Below, in pieces: positions 8,321 to 17,601 of a stretch of DNA of 64,000 bases. The DNA is from Tenacibaculum sp. M341. GTDB lineage: Bacteria; Bacteroidota; Bacteroidia; Flavobacteriales; Flavobacteriaceae. Location: contig NZ_SJXJ01000017.1 in NCBI RefSeq assembly GCF_004337695.1, positions 27,837 to 91,836 of the forward strand, in the 5' to 3' direction. Under the pieces are notes generated by a model, which made no database searches, had not been told where the DNA came from, and saw only the letters and a list, made by a program, of their open reading frames with translations. The translations under genes were made by a program, and so were the position numbers. Numbering within the stretch: position 1 is the stretch's first letter; the number at the start of each line of letters is the position of its first letter.

Positions 8321-10234
8321 ATGAGTAAAATTATAGGAATAGATTTAGGTACAACCAACTCTTGTGTTTCTGTAATGGAAGGAAACGAGCCAGTGGTAAT
8401 TCCTAATTCAGAAGGAAAAAGAACAACACCATCTGTTGTGGCATTTGTTGAAGGAGGAGAGCGTAAAGTAGGAGATCCAGCAAAGCGTCAAGCAGTAACT
8501 AACCCAACTAAAACTGTATACTCTATTAAGCGTTTTATGGGGAATAAATACTCAGAGTCAGAAAGAGAAGCTGACAGAGTGCCTTATGAAGTAGTAAAGG
8601 GAGACAACGATACACCACGTGTAAAAATTGATGATCGTTTATATACACCACAAGAAATTTCTGCGATGGTGTTACAAAAGATGAAAAAGACAGCTGAAGA
8701 TTATTTAGGACAAGATGTTTCTGAAGCAGTAATTACTGTACCAGCTTATTTTAACGATGCACAACGTCAGGCTACTAAAGAAGCTGGAGAAATTGCAGGT
8801 TTAACAGTTCGTCGTATTATTAACGAACCAACAGCTGCAGCTTTAGCTTACGGTTTAGATAAAGCAAATGATGATAAGAAAATTGTAGTATTTGACTTTG
8901 GTGGAGGTACACATGATGTTTCTATTCTTGAATTAGGAGATGGAGTATTTGAAGTATTAGCTACTGATGGAGATACTCACTTAGGTGGAGATGATGTTGA
9001 TGAAAAAATTATCAATTGGTTAGCTGAAGAGTTTAAAGCTGATGAGAACATGGATTTACGTCAAGATCCAATGGCTTTACAGCGTTTAAAAGAAGCTGCT
9101 GAAAAAGCTAAGATTGAATTATCTAGTACTACATCTACAGAAATTAACTTACCATATATTACTGCTACAGCAAGTGGACCTAAGCACTTAGTTCGTACTT
9201 TAAGTAGAGCGAAGTTTGAGCAGTTAATTGATGATTTAGTAAAAAGAACTATTGAGCCATGTCAAACAGCTTTAAAGAATGCTGATTTATCAACTTCTGA
9301 TATTGATGAGGTAATCTTAGTTGGAGGTTCTACTCGTATTCCTGCAATTCAAGAAGCAGTTGAGAAGTTCTTCGGAAAAGCACCAAGTAAAGGAGTGAAC
9401 CCAGATGAGGTTGTATCTTTAGGAGCAGCTATTCAAGGTGGAGTTTTAACAGGTGATGTAAAAGACGTTCTTTTATTAGATGTAACTCCATTATCTTTAG
9501 GTATTGAAACTATGGGTAATGTATTTACTAAGTTAATCGATGCAAATACTACGATTCCTACTAAAAAATCTCAGGTATTCTCTACAGCTGCTGATAACCA
9601 GCCTTCTGTTGATATTCACGTATTACAGGGAGAAAGAGCAATGGCTGCAGATAATAAAACAATTGGACGTTTCCAATTAGCAGATATTCCACCAGCACCA
9701 AGAGGAGTTCCTCAAATTGAAGTAACTTTTGATATTGATGCGAATGGTATTATTAATGTATCAGCTTCTGATAAAGCGACAGGAAAAGTTCAAAATATCC
9801 GTATTGAAGCTTCATCTGGATTAACAGACGAAGAAATTCAAAAGATGAAAGCTGATGCTGAAGCTAACGCAGAAGCTGATGCTAAAGCTAAAGAAACTAT
9901 TGATAAAATCAATGGAGCTGATTCTATGATTTTCCAAACGGAGAAGCAATTAAAAGAATTTGGTGATAAATTATCTGACGATAAGAAAGCTCCAATTGAG
10001 GCTGCTTTAGAAGAGTTGAAAAAAGCTCATGAGAGCAAAGATTTAGCTCAAATTGATGTAGCAATGGAGAAAATCAATGAAGCATGGAAAGTAGCTTCTG
10101 AAGAAATGTATGCAGCTCAGCAACAAGCAGGAGGTGCTGCTGGAGGAGCTCAAGGACAACCAGAAGGAAATGCTCAAGGAGCAACTGAAAATAATGATAA
10201 TGTAGAAGATGTAGATTTCGAAGAAGTGAAGTAA
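8321..10234 (+). CDS. dnaK: Chaperone DnaK (Hsp70)
   Basis: ATP-driven chaperone that works with DnaJ and GrpE, both encoded at 33048-34801. 637 aa. The N-terminal ATPase has [31 protein letters not shown] and [14 protein letters not shown]; the linker is [16 protein letters not shown]; the substrate domain and a Glu/Gly-rich C-terminal tail ending in DVDFEEVK follow. The phosphate-2 motif is [12 protein letters not shown] with His where many bacteria have Phe; I believe this is common in flavobacteria. It is followed by a strong terminator and stands alone rather than in a grpE-dnaK-dnaJ operon. Confidence 0.98.
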   Translation: MSKIIGIDLGTTNSCVSVMEGNEPVVIPNSEGKRTTPSVVAFVEGGERKVGDPAKRQAVTNPTKTVYSIKRFMGNKYSESEREADRVPYEVVKGDNDTPRVKIDDRLYTPQEISAMVLQKMKKTAEDYLGQDVSEAVITVPAYFNDAQRQATKEAGEIAGLTVRRIINEPTAAALAYGLDKANDDKKIVVFDFGGGTHDVSILELGDGVFEVLATDGDTHLGGDDVDEKIINWLAEEFKADENMDLRQDPMALQRLKEAAEKAKIELSSTTSTEINLPYITATASGPKHLVRTLSRAKFEQLIDDLVKRTIEPCQTALKNADLSTSDIDEVILVGGSTRIPAIQEAVEKFFGKAPSKGVNPDEVVSLGAAIQGGVLTGDVKDVLLLDVTPLSLGIETMGNVFTKLIDANTTIPTKKSQVFSTAADNQPSVDIHVLQGERAMAADNKTIGRFQLADIPPAPRGVPQIEVTFDIDANGIINVSASDKATGKVQNIRIEASSGLTDEEIQKMKADAEANAEADAKAKETIDKINGADSMIFQTEKQLKEFGDKLSDDKKAPIEAALEELKKAHESKDLAQIDVAMEKINEAWKVASEEMYAAQQQAGGAAGGAQGQPEGNAQGATENNDNVEDVDFEEVK

Positions 10235-10257
10235 TCAAACATTATCTTAAATAATTT

Positions 10258-10294
10258 AAAAAGCCATTGTATTTTTTACAATGGCTTTTTTTGT
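10258..10294 (+). terminator. Intrinsic terminator of dnaK
   Basis: AAAAAGCCATTGTA pairs perfectly with TACAATGGCTTTTT across a 5-nt T-rich loop, followed by a T run, 24 bp after the dnaK stop. Confidence 0.9.
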
Positions 10295-10296
10295 TA

Positions 10297-10730
10297 CATT
10301 ATAATTCAATATGTTAAAAAAATATAGAATTATTTGTTTTATTTAAGGTGTTGTTTTTTAGTGTTTTATTTTGGTTTTGGTGAGAACTTTATTTTTAGTT
10401 AAAATAAAAAGACGTATTAAACGTTAACATATGTAGACTTAAATTAAAAAATAAAACAGAATAAATAATTTTATTTATTAGTTTAATAAATGTTTTATGC
10501 TTACTTTTAATCTAAGCAATTTATATAAGATATATATTAGTTCTGTCGGGGAACTTAAACATATTACATGTAGGTAACGTCAGTAAGGTAGGGTGTGAGT
10601 AAAAGTTAATAATTTAACTTACAAATAATCCCTAATAATAACATCACTCTACCTGTACTGACATCAGTAGAGATTCTTTTTACTTACTACTAACTCTGTT
10701 TTTAATACAAATAATTACAATTTATATATA
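10297..10730. other. 434-bp gap between convergent dnaK and helicase genes
   Basis: No credible coding frame on either strand. The stretch is extremely AT-rich up to about 10545 and then becomes more GC-balanced. The balanced part holds the inverted repeat at 10579-10662, the palindrome at 10656-10669 (TACTGA-CA-TCAGTA) and nothing else that I recognise. Confidence 0.5.
10579..10662. repeat. Long imperfect inverted repeat with nested hairpin
   Basis: The outer arms are 10579-10595 and 10645-10662; they pair with one bulge and one mismatch. Inside, GTAAAAGTTAA (about 10598) pairs with TTAACTTAC (about 10613) to give a nested stem. The right arm can instead fold on itself via the TACTGACATCAGTA palindrome. 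It could be a structured RNA, a decayed mobile-element end or a protein site; the strand of any transcript is unknown. Confidence 0.5.
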
Positions 10731-10768
10731 AAAAAAGACCGTTTAAACTTAATTTAAACAGTCTTTAT
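10731..10768 (-). terminator. Intrinsic terminator of the DEAD-box helicase gene
   Basis: AAAGACcGTTTAAA and TTTAAACaGTCTTT pair with one mismatch around a short loop. On the minus strand the stem is followed by a run of seven T, 27 bp past the helicase stop codon. Confidence 0.75.
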
Positions 10769-10794
10769 ATTTTATAATTTGAAATAATAAAGTA

Positions 10795-12597
10795 TTAACT
10801 TCTTCTTCGTCTTCCAAATTGTTTATTTCCTTGTTTTTTAGATTGGAATTTGTTTTCACTTCTGTCTCTGTCACTTCTATTTCTTCCAAATCCTTTACTA
10901 GGGCTATCTCCACGTCTTCTTCTTCCGCCAGATCCTCCACCAGATCTTCTTCTTCCGCCACCTTTACGCTCATTTTTAGTAATTTCAACGTTTACTCTTC
11001 TACCGTTAAATTCAGCGTTATTAGCAGAGAATGCATCTAATGTGTCATTTTCAAAGTTTTTATCTATTTCAAAGAAAGAGAACGTATCTAAAATATCGAT
11101 AGCTCCAATTTCAACACTTTTAGAAATCCCTTGCTCATTAATTAATCCCATCAATTTAGCTGGGTTTAATCTATCTTTTCTACCTAAATTAATAAAGAAA
11201 CGCGACATGTTTTCATTCGTTTCTCTTCTTCTTCCTGAAGAAGATCTATCGTCTCTATCTCTAGAAGTAGCGTTATTTAAATCAGGTGCATTTTCGTAGT
11301 ATGATAAGAAAGAATTAAATTCAAGAGAAACAAACTTCTGAATTAATTCTTCTCTACTGAAGTCATTTAATTTTTCGTAAATACTAGGTAAAAAAGGATC
11401 AATTTTACCAGTTTCTACTTCTGAGTTTTCTACTTTGTCAATTAAGTGGAAAAGTTGTTTTTTACAAATCTCTTCACCAGTTGGAATAGGAGTGTGGACA
11501 AACTTTTTCTTTAAGATTCTCTCTATAGGATTCAGTTTGTAACGCTCTTTTTTATTTACTAAAGCAATAGAAACCCCTTTGTTACCAGCTCTACCAGTTC
11601 TACCACTTCGGTGGTTGTAATTTTCAATTTGATCTGGTAATTTATGGTTAATTACATGTGTAAGATTGTTTACATCTAAACCACGTGCAGCAACATCAGT
11701 AGCAACAAGTATTTGAATGTTCTTTTTTCTGAATTTTTCCATAACACTATCTCTTTGCGCTTGAGATAAATCACCATGCAATGAGTCAGCATTATATCCA
11801 TCTTGAATTAGTTTGTCAGCTACTTCTTGAGTTTCTCTTCTTGTTCTACAAAAAACAATTGCATAAATATCAGGATTAACATCTGCAACTCTCTTTAGAG
11901 CAGGGTATCTTGTTCTTTCTGTAACTAAATAATATTCGTGACTTACATTATCAGAACCTTGATTTTTTTCACCAGAAGCTACTTCAACTGGGTTCGTCAT
12001 GTAATTACTTGCAATAGCTTCTACTTCTCTAGGGAATGTAGCAGAAAATAAAAGTGTTTGTTTTTCATCTGGAGTAGCTTCTAAAACTTTGTCAAGTTCG
12101 TCTTTAAAGCCCATGTTTAACATTTCATCAGCTTCATCTAAAACTAACCATTTTACACTACCTAATCTTAAAGCTCTTCTTCTAATTAAGTCAACAGTTC
12201 TACCAGGAGTACCAACAACAATTTGAGCTCCTCTTTTAAGTTGCTTAATTTGTTGGTCAATGTTTGCTCCTCCGTATACTGTTACAACTTTTAAATTAGG
12301 AATGTATTTAGAGAAATCTTCAATGTTTTTTCCTATTTGTACAGCTAATTCTCTTGTAGGAGATAAAATAATAGCTTGTGTAGCTTTGTTATCAGTATCA
12401 GCTAACTCAACAATAGGTAAACTAAAAGCTGCTGTTTTACCAGTACCAGTTTGTGCAAAAGCTTTTAAATCTTCTGAAGATGATAATATTTGTGGAATTG
12501 CTTTTTCTTGAATTACCGTAGGTTTTTCATAACCTAAATCATTCAACGCATCATTGATAGGTTGTTTTAAACCTAAATCAGAGAATGTTATAGACAT
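10795..12597 (-). CDS. DEAD-box ATP-dependent RNA helicase (DeaD/CsdA type)
   Basis: RNA helicase of 600 aa that likely aids ribosome assembly or RNA decay, especially in the cold (family knowledge). The Q motif (FSDLGLKQPINDALNDLGY), Walker A AQTGTGKTAAF, LVLDEADEMLNMGF, SAT (LLFSATFP) and HRSGRTGRAG are intact. After residue ~375 comes a helical dimerisation-like segment, then a DbpA-type RNA-binding domain (about 465-545: RFFINLGRKDRLNPAKLMGL) and a basic Arg/Gly-rich tail to residue 600. That tail gives an acidic-looking overlapping frame at 10749-10988 that is not a gene. The leader holds a two-state hairpin system described separately. Confidence 0.95.
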   Translation of the reverse strand: MSITFSDLGLKQPINDALNDLGYEKPTVIQEKAIPQILSSSEDLKAFAQTGTGKTAAFSLPIVELADTDNKATQAIILSPTRELAVQIGKNIEDFSKYIPNLKVVTVYGGANIDQQIKQLKRGAQIVVGTPGRTVDLIRRRALRLGSVKWLVLDEADEMLNMGFKDELDKVLEATPDEKQTLLFSATFPREVEAIASNYMTNPVEVASGEKNQGSDNVSHEYYLVTERTRYPALKRVADVNPDIYAIVFCRTRRETQEVADKLIQDGYNADSLHGDLSQAQRDSVMEKFRKKNIQILVATDVAARGLDVNNLTHVINHKLPDQIENYNHRSGRTGRAGNKGVSIALVNKKERYKLNPIERILKKKFVHTPIPTGEEICKKQLFHLIDKVENSEVETGKIDPFLPSIYEKLNDFSREELIQKFVSLEFNSFLSYYENAPDLNNATSRDRDDRSSSGRRRETNENMSRFFINLGRKDRLNPAKLMGLINEQGISKSVEIGAIDILDTFSFFEIDKNFENDTLDAFSANNAEFNGRRVNVEITKNERKGGGRRRSGGGSGGRRRRGDSPSKGFGRNRSDRDRSENKFQSKKQGNKQFGRRRRS

Positions 12598-12599
12598 AA

Positions 12600-12645
12600 A
12601 TCTATGAGTTTTTTATCGAACTCATAGATGCCCTATCTATGAATT
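12600..12645 (-). promoter_or_regulatory. Two-state hairpin leader of the DEAD-box helicase mRNA
   Basis: Three 11-nt arms lie in a row. In mRNA order: AATTCATAGAT (12645-12635), ATCTATGAGTT (12629-12619), AACTCATAGAT (12610-12600). The middle arm pairs with the first (11 bp with one U-G wobble, 5-nt loop) or with the third (11 bp perfect, 8-nt loop), never both. The second structure ends 2 nt before the ATG at 12597. This is the layout of a cis-acting RNA switch or thermosensor. The structure is seen in the sequence; its function is inferred. Confidence 0.65.
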
Positions 12646-12673
12646 CTAATTATATTTTATTTTTAGGACGGCA

Positions 12674-12681
12674 CAAAAGTA
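12674..12681 (-). promoter_or_regulatory. -7 box of the DEAD-box helicase gene
   Basis: Minus strand reads TACTTTTG (TAnnTTTG). Transcription would begin near 12667, giving a ~70-nt leader that contains all three hairpin arms. Confidence 0.55.
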
Positions 12682-12721
12682 ATTAAATAAAATAACGTAA
12701 AGCCATTAAGATGGTTATTTT

Positions 12722-14074
12722 TTATAACTCAGTGATTTGTTTTTCAATAGCTTTAGAAGATAAAGCACAAAAACCGTTTTCAACAATTCCTTTTTTGTTG
12801 ATTAAAACCATTCTAGGAAATTTACTGCTTAAGAAGTTATGAGCATTACTTTCTGAATTTAAATAATACTGATGTTTGATATCAAGTTCTTTAATGTATT
12901 GGTTTTTTTCATTGTTAATATTAATAACAAGAAATTCAATGTTTGGATTGTTATTTATTAAATAGTTCATTCTAGAAGCTACCCAACTATCAGAAGAGTA
13001 TTGTTTGTTTCTAAAATAAATAACTGCGTTCTTATGCTTAATAACACTATTTATATTTTCAATAGCACCATCAGGAGCAGTAACAGAAAAATTAGGAATT
13101 CGTTTGTGCTTTTTGATGCCTTTAACATCTTTCACTAATAAAGAGATTTCTTCTTTATCTTTTTCATTAGTAGATGAAGAAATGAAAGTATCAAATGCTT
13201 TTTTGTTAATACTACAACTTTTTTTATTGTAAAAATGTCTGATAGTAGTTTCTTTAAGTAATTTATTCTTTAGTTTTTCAGAATCTATCTTTTCATTAAT
13301 CGCGTTAAGTAACGCAATTGTGAATTCATCACTATCATCTTCTATTTTTTTCTTGTAAATATCCGAGTATAAATGATTGTATACATATTCGCGATAAGGA
13401 GTGTAAAACATCAACTGAGAGTTGTTGATTGAAGCTGTATTTCTATGTTCAACAAATGAACTATCAATCTGCTCTGGTTGATCTTTCAAACTATTATCTA
13501 TAATAAAGCTTTCGATTTTTGTATATAAAGGGTAGTGTAGCGCTACATTTAAAATATCAATAAACTTTTCAGAATAATCAGTGTTATTAAGTTTATATTC
13601 TTCTATAAAATCTTTTTTTGTTTGCTCTAAAGAATCAACTTTATGTTTAAACTCTTTGGCTGGTAAGTTGTAGTATTTATAAAAGTTTCTTTGTTCTTCT
13701 TCGTTAGATAAAAAACTTTCAACTAGTAAATTATTCCTATCCGCATTGGTACCACTAAAGACTAAAGACTCATCAAAATCCCAAGTATTTAATCGAATTA
13801 ACAAACTATCTTTAGGTTCTAAAAAAACATATTGTAACTCTGCACCATGCTTAAAGTAGTATAAACCAGAATGAATATTTTCTAGTTTCCCCATAAAAGT
13901 GTGATTTTTTTCGATGGCAATAGAATCAACGATTTCATCATTGTGATCGAAAAGAAGTACAAAGCTATCTTTTGGATTTATGATCTTTCCTCCAAAATAA
14001 GTAAGCTTTTTGTTTTCTTTAGAATTACATCCTATTAATAAGATTGAAATAAAAAAAGTAAAGTATTTTATCAT
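12722..14074 (-). CDS. Lipoprotein with TlpA-like thioredoxin-fold C-terminus lacking CxxC
   Basis: About 450 aa when started at ATG 14074 (MIKYFTFFISILLIGCNSKE), which gives a clean SPII signal with lipobox LIGC; an upstream ATG at 14125 would add 17 residues before it. Residues ~20-330 resemble the DUF4369-type beta domain plus helices found in Bacteroidetes thiol-redox lipoproteins. From ~330 the IPNFSVTAPDGA start of a TlpA/AhpC-like domain is visible, but where WCxxC should be there is YFRNKQYSSDSW. No redox cysteine pair remains, so disulfide chemistry is unlikely. It stands alone between the helicase and the divergent ABC-F gene. Confidence 0.7.
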   Translation of the reverse strand: MIKYFTFFISILLIGCNSKENKKLTYFGGKIINPKDSFVLLFDHNDEIVDSIAIEKNHTFMGKLENIHSGLYYFKHGAELQYVFLEPKDSLLIRLNTWDFDESLVFSGTNADRNNLLVESFLSNEEEQRNFYKYYNLPAKEFKHKVDSLEQTKKDFIEEYKLNNTDYSEKFIDILNVALHYPLYTKIESFIIDNSLKDQPEQIDSSFVEHRNTASINNSQLMFYTPYREYVYNHLYSDIYKKKIEDDSDEFTIALLNAINEKIDSEKLKNKLLKETTIRHFYNKKSCSINKKAFDTFISSSTNEKDKEEISLLVKDVKGIKKHKRIPNFSVTAPDGAIENINSVIKHKNAVIYFRNKQYSSDSWVASRMNYLINNNPNIEFLVININNEKNQYIKELDIKHQYYLNSESNAHNFLSSKFPRMVLINKKGIVENGFCALSSKAIEKQITEL

Positions 14075-14210
14075 ATATATTATTAGAAACACGTAATTAT
14101 CAACACCCAAAAATAGAAATAACACTCAAAAATAGGTGTTAATTCGATGTTAATATTAATTTTAGTAAGAAATTTTTAACGATTGTAAAATATCTGTCTC
14201 AATGCTTTAA

Positions 14211-15881
<1,671 letters not shown>

Positions 15882-15883
15882 AT

Positions 15884-15913
15884 AAAAAAGGAAGCTGAAA
15901 AGCTTCCTTTTTT
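15884..15913. terminator. Bidirectional terminator between the ABC-F gene and oxyR
   Basis: AAAAAAGGAAGCT and AGCTTCCTTTTTT form a perfect 13-bp stem with a GAAA loop, between two convergent genes. Confidence 0.9.
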
Positions 15914-15933
15914 ATTTTATAAATTCTTGTTTT

Positions 15934-16872
15934 TTATTTTCTAATAGGACTAATAATTTCTACATCACTAAAAGCAATAGCTCCTCTTATAATTCCATCA
16001 ATACTACTTTTTAAAGCTTCAATTAATTGCATTTTTAATTGAGATTTATGGTAAATTAAACTTACTTCTCTTGCCGGTGGAGGTGTAGTAAATTCTCTTA
16101 AATGACTTTTGTCTTCTTCATTTAAATCTAAAGTATTTAAATAAGGTAATAATGTCATGCCAAGTCCATCTTTGGATAGTTTAATTAAAGTGTCAAAACT
16201 TCCGCTTTCTAAATGAAAAGGTTTGTCGTCTTCCTTTCTATTTAATTTACATAAGTTGATAACACTATTTTTAAAACAATGTCCATCTTCCAATAAAAGA
16301 ACATCTTCTAATTCTAAATCTTCAACTTCTAGTTTTTGCTTTTCATATAATCGGTGTTCTTTCGGAATTAAACCAACAAAAGGTTCATAATATAATACAC
16401 GTTCTTTAATAGCTTCATTACCTAAAGGAGTAGCGGCAATGGCAGCATCAATATATCCATCTGAAAGCTTTCTTATAATTTCATCAGTTGTTAATTCTTC
16501 AATGATAAGTTTTACTTTCGGGTAGTTTCGTGTAAAATGTTTTAAAAACATAGGTAACAGCGTAGGCATAATTGTTGGAATTATCCCTAACTTAAACTCT
16601 CCACCAACATATCCTTTCTGCTGATGTACAATATCTACAATTCGATTACTTTCATCTACAATAACTTTTGCTTGTTCAATAATTTTTTCACCAACAGGAG
16701 TTAATTCGATTGGTTTTTTAGATCGATTAAAAATTTTAGCATCTAATTCTTCCTCTAATTTTTGTATTTGCATACTTAACGTAGGTTGAGTTACAAAACA
16801 ATGTTCAGCAGCAACTGTAAAGTTTTTATGCTCAGCAACTGCTAATGTGTACTTTAATTGAGTAATCGTCAT
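15934..16872 (-). CDS. oxyR: Hydrogen-peroxide-sensing LysR regulator OxyR
   Basis: LysR-type activator that turns on peroxide defence when two cysteines form a disulfide. 312 aa. The N-terminal winged helix is MTITQLKYTLAVAEHKNFTV through the TQPTLSMQIQKLE recognition helix. The effector domain has GHCFKNSVINLC, placing Cys at residues 199 and 208, the same numbers and C-x8-C spacing as the E. coli sensor pair. It is divergent from dps, a classic OxyR target, across 103 bp that hold a candidate operator. Confidence 0.92.
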   Translation of the reverse strand: MTITQLKYTLAVAEHKNFTVAAEHCFVTQPTLSMQIQKLEEELDAKIFNRSKKPIELTPVGEKIIEQAKVIVDESNRIVDIVHQQKGYVGGEFKLGIIPTIMPTLLPMFLKHFTRNYPKVKLIIEELTTDEIIRKLSDGYIDAAIAATPLGNEAIKERVLYYEPFVGLIPKEHRLYEKQKLEVEDLELEDVLLLEDGHCFKNSVINLCKLNRKEDDKPFHLESGSFDTLIKLSKDGLGMTLLPYLNTLDLNEEDKSHLREFTTPPPAREVSLIYHKSQLKMQLIEALKSSIDGIIRGAIAFSDVEIISPIRK

Positions 16873-16892
16873 TAATAATATTTTTTGATAAA

Positions 16893-16924
16893 GATATTAA
16901 TTCTATCGATAAAACTAATAGTAG
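16893..16924. promoter_or_regulatory. Candidate OxyR operator between oxyR and dps
   Basis: Four half-sites in a row: GATA-N7-TATC immediately followed by overlapping CTAT-N11-ATAG. ATAG/CTAT half-sites are the OxyR hallmark. The cluster ends about 20 bp before the dps -7 box, where an activator would contact RNA polymerase. Confidence 0.5.
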
Positions 16925-16942
16925 TTCTGATTTAATATGAAG

Positions 16943-16950
16943 TAATTTTG
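16943..16950 (+). promoter_or_regulatory. -7 box of dps
   Basis: TAATTTTG matches TAnnTTTG, 26 bp before the dps ATG; a good -33 element is absent, as expected for an activator-dependent promoter. Confidence 0.5.
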
Positions 16951-16975
16951 AATCACAATTTAAAAACAAATAATC

Positions 16976-17446
16976 ATGAATAATACAATATTAGGTTTAG
17001 ATAAAGAGAAAACAAAAGAAGAATCGCAAGAGTTAAATATCCTTTTAGCAAATTTTCAAGTATTTTACCAAACTTTAAGAGGACTACACTGGAATATAAA
17101 AGGAAAAAACTTTTTTGAGTTACATGCAAAATTTGAAGAATTGTATTTAGATGCTCAAGAAAAAATAGATTTAATAGCAGAAAGAGTGTTAACCTTACAA
17201 GGAACGCCAATGCATACATTTAAAGACTATACTATGAACGCTACTGTTGAGGTAGGAGAGAATGTTTTTAAAGATGAAGAAGCTGTAGCTTTAATTGTAA
17301 GATCTCTATCTGAGTTATTAAAAATAGAAAGAGGAATCCTTGAATTATCTGATGAGATTGGAGATGAGGGAACTAACTCTATGATGAGTGATTTTATTGC
17401 AGAACAAGAAAAAACAATATGGATGTTTAATGCATGGTTGAACTAA
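16976..17446 (+). CDS. dps: Dps ferritin-like DNA-protection protein
   Basis: Forms 12-subunit shells that oxidise and store iron with peroxide and shield DNA. 156 aa. The inter-subunit ferroxidase ligands are visible: H38 (GLHWNIKG), H50 (FFELHAKFEELY), D65 and E69 (KIDLIAERV), with the same 12/15/4 spacing as in Listeria Dps. There is no long basic N-terminal tail. It is divergent from oxyR, and no clear terminator follows before the next gene. Confidence 0.95.
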   Translation: MNNTILGLDKEKTKEESQELNILLANFQVFYQTLRGLHWNIKGKNFFELHAKFEELYLDAQEKIDLIAERVLTLQGTPMHTFKDYTMNATVEVGENVFKDEEAVALIVRSLSELLKIERGILELSDEIGDEGTNSMMSDFIAEQEKTIWMFNAWLN

Positions 17447-17513
17447 AAAGCTACTATTTATAACTAATCTAATTATTAAACTTAAGTTTAATTTGGTAAC
17501 TTTTTTTTAAAAG

Positions 17514-17548
17514 CAAATTAAAGTCAAGTTGACGGAAACTTTAATTTG
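17514..17548. promoter_or_regulatory. Perfect 11-bp inverted repeat upstream of the PhoX-like gene
   Basis: CAAATTAAAGT and ACTTTAATTTG around a 13-nt spacer, 54 bp before the ATG at 17602. A third, direct half-copy (AGTTTAATTTGG) lies about 50 bp further upstream. No T run follows, so an operator is more likely than a terminator for dps. Confidence 0.45.
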
Positions 17549-17601
17549 ACATTGTTGTTTTGTGCTGGGAATATAAAAACTAAATAAATCCAATTACAAC
17601 A

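Noticed and set aside
10749-10988. Acidic 79-codon minus-strand frame, and plus-strand frames at 10819-11040 and 10850-11299
   Set aside because: They read the Arg/Gly-rich tail of the DEAD-box helicase in other frames or strands.
16974-17219. 81-codon minus-strand frame
   Set aside because: Antisense shadow of dps.
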